The position numbers and the translations under genes are program-made. The notes beneath the pieces are model-generated. The model saw only the letters and a list, made by a program, of their open reading frames with translations, was not told the origin of the DNA and did no database searches. DNA of 64,000 nucleotides from Polycyclovorans sp964425915. Lineage in GTDB: Bacteria; Pseudomonadota; Gammaproteobacteria; Nevskiales; Nevskiaceae. Positions within the stretch are counted from its first letter, which is position 1; every line of letters starts with the position of its first letter. The stretch lies in contig CAYROO010000003.1 of the NCBI GenBank assembly GCA_964425915.1, positions 310,001 to 374,000 on the forward strand, given 5' to 3'. Shown piece by piece: positions 9,105 to 17,823 of this stretch.

Positions 9105-10211
9105 TCAGGCCGTATCGCCGCCGGCGCGGTAGCGGCCGTCGGCGCAGCGATGGACCTGACCGGCCAGCTCATGCTGCAGCAACTCGGCGGACAGCGCTGC
9201 GGCGGTACCCCCGCGGCGCGTCAGCAGCGCATCGAAGTCCAGCGCCTCGTCGCCCAGCGCCGCGACCAAGGCCGACCGCCCCTGCTCAGGGTCAGCCGCG
9301 GCGGTCACCTCGCGTGCGGCGCGCCAGGCCGGTCCGATCTGGGGCCCCAATTCCTCGAGGATGTCATCGACCGACTCCACGAGCTTGGCCCCCTGACGAA
9401 TCAGCCGATGGCAGCCGCGCGCCTGCGGATTGTGGATGGACCCAGGGATCGCGAACACCTCACGGTTCTGTTCCAACGCCAGCCGCGCCGTCACCAGCGA
9501 TCCGGAGCCGACTGCCGCCTCCACCACCAACACGCCCAGCGCAAGACCGGAGATCAGTCGGTTGCGCCGGGGGAAGTGATGCGCCAGCGGCCCGACGCCG
9601 ACGGGAAACTCGGAAACCAGCAACCCGCAGTCGGCAATGCGGCGCGCCAAGTCGCGATGGCGCGCGGGGTAGACCTGGTCGAGCCCGGTGGCGCATACCG
9701 CGATGGTCAGTCCCCCGGCCGACAAGGCCCCCTGATGGGCGGCCCCGTCAATGCCGTCGGCCAGACCGCTGGTGATGGTGAGTCCGCGCCCGGACAGTGC
9801 TGCCGCAAAGGCGTGGGCATTCTCGCGGCCCTGCGGCGTGGCGGCGCGGCTGCCGACCATGGCCAGCTGCGGCAGTGGCAGCAGCTCTGGGTCGCCATAG
9901 GCAAACAGGACCGGCGGCGCATCGTCGAGCGTCCGCAGCCGGGCAGGATATCGATCATCGGCGAGCGTCAGCAGATGCCGCTGCCCGCCCCCTTCTAGCC
10001 ACCCAAGGTCGCGATCGATGTCAGCGTCGTGCGGCTGGGCCAGTGCCGCCTGCTGCGCCGGCGCAAGCCCGAACCGACGCCAGGATTCCGGACCGGCACC
10101 AAACAGGTTGGCCGGGTCGCCGAAATGGTCCAGTAGCTGCCGCGCCAACCCCGGGCTCAGCGGCCGACAGCGTGCCAGCCGCAGCCAGGGGATGCGCGGA
10201 TCGGCGGTCAC
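9105..10211 (-). CDS. dprA: DNA-processing protein DprA (Smf)
   Basis: Binds incoming single-stranded DNA in natural transformation and loads RecA. 368 residues: N-terminal SAM-like helix region, Rossmann-like domain with VGSRAATPQG (about 117-126), SGLADGIDGAAH, and FPRRNRLISGLA, and a C-terminal winged-helix domain. It starts with GTG and overlaps the stop of the LysM gene by four bases (GTGA). Gene order lysM-dprA facing def-fmt is conserved in gammaproteobacteria. Whether the organism is competent cannot be judged from this window. Confidence 0.94.
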   Translation of the reverse strand: MTADPRIPWLRLARCRPLSPGLARQLLDHFGDPANLFGAGPESWRRFGLAPAQQAALAQPHDADIDRDLGWLEGGGQRHLLTLADDRYPARLRTLDDAPPVLFAYGDPELLPLPQLAMVGSRAATPQGRENAHAFAAALSGRGLTITSGLADGIDGAAHQGALSAGGLTIAVCATGLDQVYPARHRDLARRIADCGLLVSEFPVGVGPLAHHFPRRNRLISGLALGVLVVEAAVGSGSLVTARLALEQNREVFAIPGSIHNPQARGCHRLIRQGAKLVESVDDILEELGPQIGPAWRAAREVTAAADPEQGRSALVAALGDEALDFDALLTRRGGTAAALSAELLQHELAGQVHRCADGRYRAGGDTA

Positions 10212-11365
10212 GAACCGGCGGGATTGACCACGCGGTCCAGGCGACTGATCGGACGGGTGGCATCCAGCACGAGGCCAAAGCCCAGACGCGGCCCCACCTT
10301 GAACACCATCAGGGTGCCGATGCGCCGGTCCGGCAGTATCACATCGCCCTTGGTGTAGGGGTCCATCACCACCCGCCCGGCTTCACGCAGGGCCAGCAGA
10401 TGACCGGGCACCAAACCATGGTCGAGCCCGCGATTGAAAGCCACCACCTGATACTGCGTGGCCTGCAGCCGCTGGTCTGCAATCCACACCACCCGCCCGT
10501 CCACCGGCTCAGTGGGCGCGCGGGGGAAGAATCGGGCATCGAAGCTGGCATCCTCGATCGGGATCAGGCGATCGCCGACCCGTGCCTCCTGCTGCGACAC
10601 GGTCAGCCACCCGTAGGCGGCCGGCTCGGTGTACTCGCGCACCTCCAGCCCACCGACCGGGGCGGCTGCAAAGCCCAGCACATCGCCGGAGTCGGGATCC
10701 TCGATGGCCTCATCGGGACGCACCACCGCCCAGCGATAGTCGCGGTCCGACGGCACGCCGCGCACGTAAGCGGGGCTGTTGGCTCCGGCGATCAGCTGAT
10801 CCTCGCCAAAGGCGACGATATACGGGGCACGTTCAAGTTCACGTGCGTCCACCAGCCGCGGTGCCGACAGGAAGTCGCGGATGGCCTCCAGCGGTATGGC
10901 CGGAATGGCCCGGTCGAGATCCAGCTGACGCACCTGCGGACCCAGGCGTAGCACGCGATCGGGCGCGGTGGTTTCGGCCCGGACCAACTGCGGACGCCCC
11001 TTCTGAACGATCAGGGTCAGCACGTCGCCGGGGTAGATCAGGTGCGGGTTGGCGACCTGCTCGTTGACGAACCAGATCTCCGGCCACTGCCACGGCTGCA
11101 CCAGGAACCGCTGCGCCAGGCCCCAGAGCGTGTCACCGGGCTGCACCACGTAGCGCAGCGGTGCATCCTCACGCACCGCCACGGGTGCGGCCGCTGCAGG
11201 CGCGGGCGCCGCCGGCGTCGGCGCGGGTTCGGCGGCGGTCGTCACCGGCGGCGGTGACGCGCGGGTGACCTCGGGCTGCGGGCCCGGCGCAGCACAGCCA
11301 CCAAGCAGGACGGCCCCAAGGGCGAAACCTCCGATCCAGCGGACCGAACGGCTATACTGGCCCAT
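10208..11365 (-). CDS. LysM-domain lipoprotein
   Basis: 385-residue predicted lipoprotein: signal peptide with lipobox LLGG-Cys near residue 24, a Pro/Ala-rich linker, and a LysM peptidoglycan-binding domain (YVVQPGDTLWGLAQRFL, about residues 70-115). A conserved C-terminal region follows, found in the protein usually encoded between dprA and def (PA0020 type). The likely role is cell-wall binding in the periplasm; the exact function is unknown. Start at 11365 is chosen because GGGGAG lies 7 bases upstream and it gives a clean signal peptide; a TTG five codons upstream is less likely. Confidence 0.88.
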   Translation of the reverse strand: MGQYSRSVRWIGGFALGAVLLGGCAAPGPQPEVTRASPPPVTTAAEPAPTPAAPAPAAAAPVAVREDAPLRYVVQPGDTLWGLAQRFLVQPWQWPEIWFVNEQVANPHLIYPGDVLTLIVQKGRPQLVRAETTAPDRVLRLGPQVRQLDLDRAIPAIPLEAIRDFLSAPRLVDARELERAPYIVAFGEDQLIAGANSPAYVRGVPSDRDYRWAVVRPDEAIEDPDSGDVLGFAAAPVGGLEVREYTEPAAYGWLTVSQQEARVGDRLIPIEDASFDARFFPRAPTEPVDGRVVWIADQRLQATQYQVVAFNRGLDHGLVPGHLLALREAGRVVMDPYTKGDVILPDRRIGTLMVFKVGPRLGFGLVLDATRPISRLDRVVNPAGS

Positions 11366-11463
11366 ATCCGAACTCCCCAAAAAGGTGCTTGGATTCTTAC
11401 ACGATTCCCTGATGCGGCAAAGACTTGAACGCGAAAGCCGCAGTCGTTTCGCAGGATTGCCGC

Positions 11464-11970
11464 ATGGCCATACGCCCCATCCTTCACCATCCCGATCCCC
11501 GGCTGCGCATCAAGGCCAAGCCAGTGACCGTTTTCGATGAGGCTCTGCAAGGCTTCATCGACGACCTGTTCGACACCATGTATGACGCCGCTGGCGTCGG
11601 CTTGGCGGCGACCCAGGTCGGTGTCGACTTGCGGGTCGCGGTCATGGACTGCTCAGGTGATCGCGAACAGCCCGAGCCCCTGGTCATCATCAACCCGGAA
11701 GTCAGCGAGCCCGGCGACCGCCAGGTGATGGACGAGGGCTGCCTGTCGGTGCCCGGCTTCTCAGAGAAGGTGACCCGCTACAACCGGCTGCACCTGCGCG
11801 CGCTTGACCGCAAGGGTCAGCCTTTCGAGCTCAATGCCGAGGGCCTGATGGCGCAGGCCATCCAGCACGAGATTGACCATCTCGACGGCAAGCTCTACCT
11901 GGATCTGCTCAGCAGTCTCAAGCGCGACCGCCTGCTCAAGAAGCTGCTGAAGCAAGAGAAGCGCGCCTGA
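11464..11970 (+). CDS. def: Peptide deformylase
   Basis: Removes the N-formyl group from nascent proteins; iron/zinc metalloprotease. 168 residues with all three family motifs: GVGLAATQVG, EGCLS (metal Cys) and QHEIDHLDG (two metal His and catalytic Glu). ATG at 11464 gives the typical MAIRPILHHPDPRL start, although the ribosome-binding site is weak. A TTG start 13 codons upstream is possible. Stop and fmt start share one base (TGATG), so def-fmt is a translationally coupled operon. Confidence 0.96.
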   Translation: MAIRPILHHPDPRLRIKAKPVTVFDEALQGFIDDLFDTMYDAAGVGLAATQVGVDLRVAVMDCSGDREQPEPLVIINPEVSEPGDRQVMDEGCLSVPGFSEKVTRYNRLHLRALDRKGQPFELNAEGLMAQAIQHEIDHLDGKLYLDLLSSLKRDRLLKKLLKQEKRA

Positions 11971-12893
11971 TGCGGATCGCCTTTGCCGGCACTCCGGCGT
12001 TTGCGGTCACCGCCCTGGATGCGCTGCTCGCTGCTGGGCACGAGGTCGCCGCTGTGTTCACCCAGCCTGACCGACCCGCCGGCCGTGGTCGCAAGCTGAG
12101 CCCTTCGCCGGTGGCCGCGCGCGCGGCCGCGCGAGGGCTGGCCTGTTACAAGCCGGACCGGTTCCGTGAGGAAGCCCAGGCCACGCTGCAGGGACTCCAG
12201 GTGGAACTGATGGTGGTGGTGGCCTACGGGCTGATCCTGCCCGCGGCGGCGCTGGCGATTCCGCCACGCGGCTGCCTCAACATCCATGCCTCGCTGCTGC
12301 CGCGCTGGCGCGGTGCTGCGCCGATCCAGCGGGCGATCGAAGCCGGCGACCCGGAAACCGGGATCACCATCATGCAGATGGACGCCGGCCTCGATACCGG
12401 GCCGATGCTGCTGCGCGAGGCGCTGCCCATCAACGACACCACTACCGCTGCCACCCTGCATGATGCGCTCGCCACGCTCGGGGGACGGCTGGTGGTGACG
12501 GCGCTGGACGGCCTGGCACAACACCGCCTGACACCCATCCCGCAGCCGGAGGGTGCCACCTACGCCGCCAAACTCGACAAGGCCGAGGCACAGATTGACT
12601 GGTCGCTGCCAGCCTCGGTGATCGCCCGGCGCATTCGCGCCTTCAACCCGGCGCCGGTCGCGTGGACCACGCTATCCGGCGAGCGGCTGCGTCTGTGGGA
12701 CGCGCGCGCCGAAGCAGCCCAGATGACCGCCACCCCCGGCACCGTGCAAAGCGTCGGCGCAGACGGCCTCTCTGTGCAGGCCGGCGACGGCGTGGTGCGC
12801 GTGTTGCAGGCGCAGTGGCCGGGTGGCACCACGCTGAACGCCGCGCAACTGGCGGCACAGGGGCGCCTTCAGGCGGGCATGCAGCTGTCATGA
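11970..12893 (+). CDS. fmt: Methionyl-tRNA formyltransferase
   Basis: Formylates Met-tRNA(fMet) with 10-formyl-THF for translation initiation. 307 residues. Formyltransferase domain contains LNIHASLLPRWRGAAPIQ (the SLLPRWRGAAP loop), GDPETGITIMQMD and DTGPML; an OB-fold domain occupies the C-terminus. It follows def with a one-base overlap and overlaps the next small gene by four bases (ATGA). In most gammaproteobacteria rsmB comes next; here it is displaced by about 6.9 kb. Confidence 0.97.
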   Translation: MRIAFAGTPAFAVTALDALLAAGHEVAAVFTQPDRPAGRGRKLSPSPVAARAAARGLACYKPDRFREEAQATLQGLQVELMVVVAYGLILPAAALAIPPRGCLNIHASLLPRWRGAAPIQRAIEAGDPETGITIMQMDAGLDTGPMLLREALPINDTTTAATLHDALATLGGRLVVTALDGLAQHRLTPIPQPEGATYAAKLDKAEAQIDWSLPASVIARRIRAFNPAPVAWTTLSGERLRLWDARAEAAQMTATPGTVQSVGADGLSVQAGDGVVRVLQAQWPGGTTLNAAQLAAQGRLQAGMQLS

Positions 12894-13069
12894 GCACACA
12901 CGACGACCTCCGCCTGCCACCGCCCCCCGAACGGCCGGACTGCTGCGCCGGCGGATGCGCCATCTGTGTGCTGGAGGAATACGTCGAGCAGATGCAAGCC
13001 TGGGAGGCTGAGTGCGAGCGCTTGCGCAAAGCCTGGCAGGACGCTGCACCTCCGCCGCCTGCAACCTGA
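12890..13069 (+). CDS. Small Cys-rich protein, oxidoreductase-like domain
   Basis: 59-residue protein with Pro-rich flanks and a Cys cluster, Cys18-Cys19, Cys23 and Cys26 (pattern CCxxxCxxCV), followed by an acidic/aromatic helix. This matches the short 'oxidoreductase-like' domain (PF09791 type) of unknown function, which probably binds metal or forms disulfides. Its ATG overlaps the fmt stop (ATGA), so it appears to be the last gene of def-fmt. It is short and easily missed by gene callers. Confidence 0.75.
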   Translation: MSTHDDLRLPPPPERPDCCAGGCAICVLEEYVEQMQAWEAECERLRKAWQDAAPPPPAT

Positions 13070-13114
13070 CCGCCATCCTGCAGTCACCAAATCGTCATCC
13101 CACACCCCTAGGTT
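13070..13114 (+). promoter_or_regulatory. Predicted Pho box and -10 upstream of the choice-of-anchor I lipoprotein gene
   Basis: Direct 7-mers CAGTCAC (13081-13087) and TCGTCAT (13092-13098) are spaced 11 bases apart, as in the PhoB consensus CTGTCAT-N4-CTGTCAT. A degenerate third copy, CCGCCAT, sits one period upstream at 13070-13076. TAGGTT begins 11 bases after the last repeat (10-base gap) and could be the -10 element. The gene starts 40 bases further on. Confidence 0.6.
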
Positions 13115-13153
13115 GGCCGGTTCGTTTTGTTCCGATCGAATCAAGGAGTGGGG

Positions 13154-14887
13154 ATGCGCAAGAACGTGTGGTCGGTGGCCCTGGCGGCCGCTCTACTGGG
13201 ACTGGGCCTGAGCGCCTGTGATGGAGACCGTGGCCAGCCGGGCGCACCGGGTGCCCCGGGCAGCGATGGCAGTCAGGGGCCGCAGGGCAACCCGGGCGCC
13301 AATGGCAACGATGGGGTGTTGCTCGACCTGACCCGCATCGGCGCCTATCAGGATGCCACCCTGGACTATGCCAACGACATCTTTGACAGCTCCGCCGCCG
13401 AGATCGTCGCATTCGATCCCGGCACCGCACGTGCCTTCGTGGTCAACGCCAGTGCGGTGACGGTCGACGTGCTCGACCTCAGCAACCCGGCCAACCCGCA
13501 GAAGGTCAACACCATTGATGCCTCCGCCGAAGGCGGCGCTGCCAACAGCGTCTCAGTGTTCGGCGGTGTGGCTGCGGTGGCCATCGAGGCCGCCGACAAG
13601 GTGAGCAACGGCAAGGTGGTGTTCTACAACACCACCACCCTGGCCAAGCTCGGCGAAGCCCCCGTCGGCGCCCTGCCGGACATGCTCACCTTCACCCGCG
13701 ACGGTCAGGCCGTGCTGGTGGCCAACGAGGGCGAGTCCAATGGCTACGGCAATCCCGGTTCGGTCGACCCGGTCGGCTCGATCAGCGTGATCGACGTCAG
13801 CAACGGCTTTGCCAGCCCCAGCGTCGCCACCGCCGGCTTTGAAGCCTTCAATGGTCAGGAAGCCGCGCTGCGCGCCCAGGGCATCCGCATCTACGGCCCC
13901 GGCGCCAGCGCCGCACAGGACTTCGAGCCGGAGTTCATCGCCGAAAGTGCTGACGGCCAGAGCGCCTGGGTATCGCTGCAGGAAGCCAACGCCTTCGCCA
14001 TCGTTGATCTCTCCAACCGCGCCGCGCCGACCGTCACCAGCGTGCAGTCGCTGGGCTTCAAGGCCTACAGCATCGAGGGTATGGACGCCAGCGATCGCGA
14101 CCCGCGCGACTTCCCCCAGATCAACATCCAGAGCTGGCCGGTGCTGGGCATGTACCAGCCGGACGCCATCGCCAGCTATCAATTCAACGGCAAGACCTAC
14201 TACATCTCCGCCAATGAAGGCGATGACCGCAACGACTTCCTGCAGCAGGAAGAAACCGAGCGCATCAAGGACCTGACGTTGGACCCGGACCGCTTCCCCA
14301 ACCGCGACGCCCTGCAGGAAGACGAGGCCATCGGTCGGCTGGAAGTGACCACCCAGATCGGCGATATCGACAACGATGGCGACTTCGACCAGCTGTATGC
14401 CCTGGGCGGCCGCTCGTTCTCGATCTGGACGCTGGATGCCGCCGGCAAGGTGGTGCAGGTGTTTGACAGCGGTTCGGACTTCGAGCGCATCACCGCGCAG
14501 CGCTTCCCGAACAACTTCAACGCCAGCAACGACGACAACAGCCCCGAAGGCCGCAGCGATGCCAAGGGCCCGGAGCCGGAAGGCGTGACCGTCGGCACCC
14601 TGGCGGGCCGCACCTTTGCCTTCATCGGCCTGGAGCGCATCGGCGGGGTCATGGTCTATGACGTCACCAATCCGCAGGCGCCACGCTTCATTCAGTACGT
14701 CAACTTCCGTGATTTCACCAAAGACCCGGAAACCGATCCCAGCATCGGCGACCTCGGTCCCGAAGGCCTGGCCTTCGTAGCAGCCGCTGATAGCCCCAAC
14801 GGCAAGCCGCTGCTGCTGGTCGGTAACGAGGTCAGCGGCACCACCGCGATCTGGCAGATCGACGTGGTGGAAATCGCCAACCCCTGA
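13154..14887 (+). CDS. Choice-of-anchor I family beta-propeller lipoprotein with collagen-like N-terminus
   Basis: 577 residues. Lipoprotein signal peptide ending in LSA-Cys22, then ten Gly-X-Y triplets (about residues 24-53), then a long beta-propeller-like region typical of choice-of-anchor I proteins. Features include IVAFDPGTARAFVVNA, VANEGES, SANEGDDR and EPEGVTVG. Relatives are often annotated as alkaline phosphatase-like or cell-surface glycoprotein-like; the enzymatic role is unproven. RBS AAGGAG precedes the ATG at 13154. A predicted Pho box upstream suggests induction under phosphate limitation. It forms the left part of a segment that separates fmt from rsmB. Confidence 0.82.
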   Translation: MRKNVWSVALAAALLGLGLSACDGDRGQPGAPGAPGSDGSQGPQGNPGANGNDGVLLDLTRIGAYQDATLDYANDIFDSSAAEIVAFDPGTARAFVVNASAVTVDVLDLSNPANPQKVNTIDASAEGGAANSVSVFGGVAAVAIEAADKVSNGKVVFYNTTTLAKLGEAPVGALPDMLTFTRDGQAVLVANEGESNGYGNPGSVDPVGSISVIDVSNGFASPSVATAGFEAFNGQEAALRAQGIRIYGPGASAAQDFEPEFIAESADGQSAWVSLQEANAFAIVDLSNRAAPTVTSVQSLGFKAYSIEGMDASDRDPRDFPQINIQSWPVLGMYQPDAIASYQFNGKTYYISANEGDDRNDFLQQEETERIKDLTLDPDRFPNRDALQEDEAIGRLEVTTQIGDIDNDGDFDQLYALGGRSFSIWTLDAAGKVVQVFDSGSDFERITAQRFPNNFNASNDDNSPEGRSDAKGPEPEGVTVGTLAGRTFAFIGLERIGGVMVYDVTNPQAPRFIQYVNFRDFTKDPETDPSIGDLGPEGLAFVAAADSPNGKPLLLVGNEVSGTTAIWQIDVVEIANP

Positions 14888-14905
14888 TCGCCCTCCGCGA
14901 CACGC

Positions 14906-14932
14906 AAAAGGCCCCGCAACGCGGGGCCTTTT
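14906..14932. terminator. Bidirectional rho-independent terminator
   Basis: A perfect 12-bp stem with a 3-base loop: AAAAGGCCCCGC (14906-14917), AAC, GCGGGGCCTTTT (14921-14932). The A/T runs on both sides let it work in either direction. It sits between the convergent choice-of-anchor I gene and the ceramidase-like gene. Confidence 0.9.
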
Positions 14933-14948
14933 ACTTGGGCACTACGGC

Positions 14949-17822
14949 TCAGGGTGTCGACAGCCAACGGCTTCCGGTGTTGCCGTCCTGATCCCGCACC
15001 CACAGCCGCACCACGTCCGTCGGCACCGTGCACTGGTGCCCGCCGTCGACCGCTGCGACGCATGCCGCCATCCGGGTCTGACCGCTGGCGGTCTCGCCAC
15101 CGGCCGCCGCAAACACGCCACGACCTGCCCAGGGCCGGAAACTGCAGGTATCGCAGATGCGCGGATCCTGATTGTCGGCGATGAAGGGGAACGGGCTGTC
15201 CGCATAGCTGCGCGGATAGTCGATGGGCGGCACGCGGAACTGCAGGCCGCCCGCTTCGAGCACCGGGGCCTCAATCACAATCCCGGGCCACACGTTCACC
15301 TCGAAGGGTGTTGAGCAGAGGGCATAGGGGGTGGTTTCGCCACCCTGCCGCGACTGACCCTCGACGCAGAAACGGTAACGCCCAGGTGGGGTACTGCCCA
15401 GGCGTGCCGGACTCGCCGTGTAGGCCTCGAAACTGGCTGCCCAGCGCCATTCCTGCTGCCCGGCATAGGTGCGCAGCACGCCCGGCAGCCCCTGCGGGAA
15501 CTGCACCCGCACCGGCACCTCGCCGCTGCCGTCGGCCACCGTGATCCAGTCCCCCGCGGCATCGGCACGTTCAACCCGCACCTCTGGCGCATCCACCGCC
15601 GTTGACCCACCCCGCCACTGCAGGTGCGCGGCCTGGAAGCGATCAATGGCCTCCGGCTGGACGAGGATCTCGGGCGCCCCGGCATCGTTGGGCAGACCCT
15701 GCTGCCACAGGGCGTTGCCCTGGGCTGCCAGCAGGCCGACGCTGCGCGCCAGCGTCTGTTGCCGCAGCGCATCGACGGCGGCCAGCAGGTCCAGCGGTTC
15801 TCCGGCCAGCTCCGGGCCGCCCCGCAGCGCCGCGCCCAAGCGCACCAGCCGCGTGACCATGTAGTCGGCGGTATGCGGGCCGTAGGCGGTCAGCGCCTTG
15901 CGGTAGTGATCGCGGTTCATGTACTCGCGGTAGCTCACCGTATAGCCGTTGTAGTCGCCGGCATGGCCGACCGCGACCACCAGCGGATACCCCGGCAGTC
16001 CCAGATCCTGGATCTCCTCATGGGTGAAGTTGCCCTTGATGGCGGCGGGATCGTCCGGTTCGGACTCGGCCTGCAGTACGTAGCCCGGCGCATCCCAGCC
16101 GCGGGCATCGTTGTGGATCTGGGCGCGCATGCGGGCAATGGCCTCGGGCGTGGCGTCCGTACCGGGAATCTCATCAGCGCGGTTCTCGGGATCGCCCGGA
16201 TCAAAATACTGCGCCTGCAGCCCGCAGGCGTCGGCATGGGCGGGATCATCGCGCCAGTCCGGCATCAGACAGGCCCAGTCAAAGCCATTGAACTGATTGC
16301 CGGCTACCGCATCGAGGCGGGACTCGAGGTTGAGCACGAGATCGACCTGCGGCTCGCAGGCACAGGAGGCCAGCAGCACCTCGCCGATGCGAAACGCCTG
16401 CAGGCGCAGCCGCAGGTTTTCCTCGACCGCGGGGGCACCCGGAGCGCCATAGTGATCCGGCACCGGAATGCCTTCGGCCTTGAGGGTGGCGAACAGCCGC
16501 GCGCTGGCGCCGGTCAGCGCGTTGTCGCCAGGCACGCCCGTGCGCGCGCAGTCGGGCAACCCCAGCACCGGCACGCCCAGATCACCGCCAATGCTCAGCT
16601 CGGTGTTGCAGTTGGACACCGTGGGCAGCGGATGCGACAGCGGCCCCGGCACCCAGGCATTGCGGTGGTCGACGGAAAAATCACTGCTGAACGGCACCCG
16701 CGCCTGACCGTCACCGATCTGCTGCCAGGCGCGCACGATGTCATCGGCGAGATAGCGCACGTTGCGCTCGGTCTGCACATAGCCCTCGTGGTTCCAGTCC
16801 CGCAGCACCCGCTCACCGGGCGCGCAGTCATCCGCGACGGGGGTTTCGGCATCCCCCGGCCAGCGGCCGCAGACCCGGCCCTGATCGTCCAGCAGTTCGG
16901 CCTCGTCGCCGCTGTTCTCGGCGCTGCCGACATCACCCTGACTGAACACCAGCGGAACGCCCAGGGCCTGGCCGACGAAGCGCTCCAGGGGTGCCACGAA
17001 ATCACCGCTATGGAGATCATGCGGGTCCAGGCTTTCGGGGTGCTCCCCCCAGTTCACCCACACCGCCAACGGTTGAGGGTTGGCGGGGTCGCTCAGATCA
17101 TCAAAACGCATCACCACCAGACCGTGATCGCCGAACTCCAGCGGATAGCCGGCCGGCGAGCCGTCGCGCGCCGTCGCCAGCCGCACCACGTTGCCCTTGT
17201 AGATCCGGTGGCGAATCTCGGTGGCGCCCATCCGCGCCGGCCGCAGATCGGCGGCGGCCTGTTCGATGGCGTCGGCCATCTGCTGCGCCTGCCGCTCGAA
17301 GAAGCGGGCATCGAACACGTCCTGAAACAACCACACCCCGACCGCCAGCGTGCTGGCGTAGGCGCTGCTGTGGTTGTGCGTGACATGGTGCAGGATCTGG
17401 TCGTAGCCGATGCCGGAATCACCGGTATCGAGAATCTGCCCGACGCGTCGCAGCAGCATGTCCTGGGCGATGTAGTTGTCGGTCTTGAGCAGCGCCAGCC
17501 GTCGGCCATCGCGCCCTTCAATCACCACCGCGCGCGCACTCAGGCGTGACTGGATCCCGTAGCTGGCATGCTTCAGCGTATGGGTCAGGAAGGGGTCGAA
17601 GTCGCCGTTGATCAGACCGCCCAGGGTGTCGGTGGCGTAGTCGCAGTACTGGCCAGCGCAGTAGCCCACCTCCGGCGTCATATCGACCACCCCCACCCCG
17701 ACCCGCACCGTCACCGCCGGTTGCGGCGCTGACGTCGGCGGTGCCGAAACGCTCAAGGGCGCGCTATCGCCACAGGCTGACAGCAGCAGCGCCACCGCGA
17801 AGCCGCCGATGCGCACGCGCAT
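14949..17822 (-). CDS. Large ceramidase-like lipoprotein (second gene of tandem pair)
   Basis: 957 residues with a lipobox ending at Cys17 (LLLSAC). The region from about 40 to 300 resembles the neutral/alkaline ceramidase N-terminal domain: GVGVVDMTPEVG at the front, His149-x-His151 in THNHSS, HPES at 261-264 (the position of the catalytic serine loop), and FSQGDVG near 293-299. The long C-terminal half has several Cys pairs and beta-sandwich-like stretches. It could hydrolyse the amide bond of ceramides or other acylated lipids at the cell surface; substrate unverified. Start is one base after the upstream gene's stop, so the pair is an operon. A longer frame reading into the upstream gene is spurious. 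Confidence 0.72.
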   Translation of the reverse strand: MRVRIGGFAVALLLSACGDSAPLSVSAPPTSAPQPAVTVRVGVGVVDMTPEVGYCAGQYCDYATDTLGGLINGDFDPFLTHTLKHASYGIQSRLSARAVVIEGRDGRRLALLKTDNYIAQDMLLRRVGQILDTGDSGIGYDQILHHVTHNHSSAYASTLAVGVWLFQDVFDARFFERQAQQMADAIEQAAADLRPARMGATEIRHRIYKGNVVRLATARDGSPAGYPLEFGDHGLVVMRFDDLSDPANPQPLAVWVNWGEHPESLDPHDLHSGDFVAPLERFVGQALGVPLVFSQGDVGSAENSGDEAELLDDQGRVCGRWPGDAETPVADDCAPGERVLRDWNHEGYVQTERNVRYLADDIVRAWQQIGDGQARVPFSSDFSVDHRNAWVPGPLSHPLPTVSNCNTELSIGGDLGVPVLGLPDCARTGVPGDNALTGASARLFATLKAEGIPVPDHYGAPGAPAVEENLRLRLQAFRIGEVLLASCACEPQVDLVLNLESRLDAVAGNQFNGFDWACLMPDWRDDPAHADACGLQAQYFDPGDPENRADEIPGTDATPEAIARMRAQIHNDARGWDAPGYVLQAESEPDDPAAIKGNFTHEEIQDLGLPGYPLVVAVGHAGDYNGYTVSYREYMNRDHYRKALTAYGPHTADYMVTRLVRLGAALRGGPELAGEPLDLLAAVDALRQQTLARSVGLLAAQGNALWQQGLPNDAGAPEILVQPEAIDRFQAAHLQWRGGSTAVDAPEVRVERADAAGDWITVADGSGEVPVRVQFPQGLPGVLRTYAGQQEWRWAASFEAYTASPARLGSTPPGRYRFCVEGQSRQGGETTPYALCSTPFEVNVWPGIVIEAPVLEAGGLQFRVPPIDYPRSYADSPFPFIADNQDPRICDTCSFRPWAGRGVFAAAGGETASGQTRMAACVAAVDGGHQCTVPTDVVRLWVRDQDGNTGSRWLSTP

Positions 17823-17823
17823 C

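Noticed and set aside
15624..17549. 641-residue plus-strand frame antisense to the large ceramidase-like gene
   Set aside because: Gly/His/Arg-rich shadow; the minus-strand protein has lipobox and motif support.
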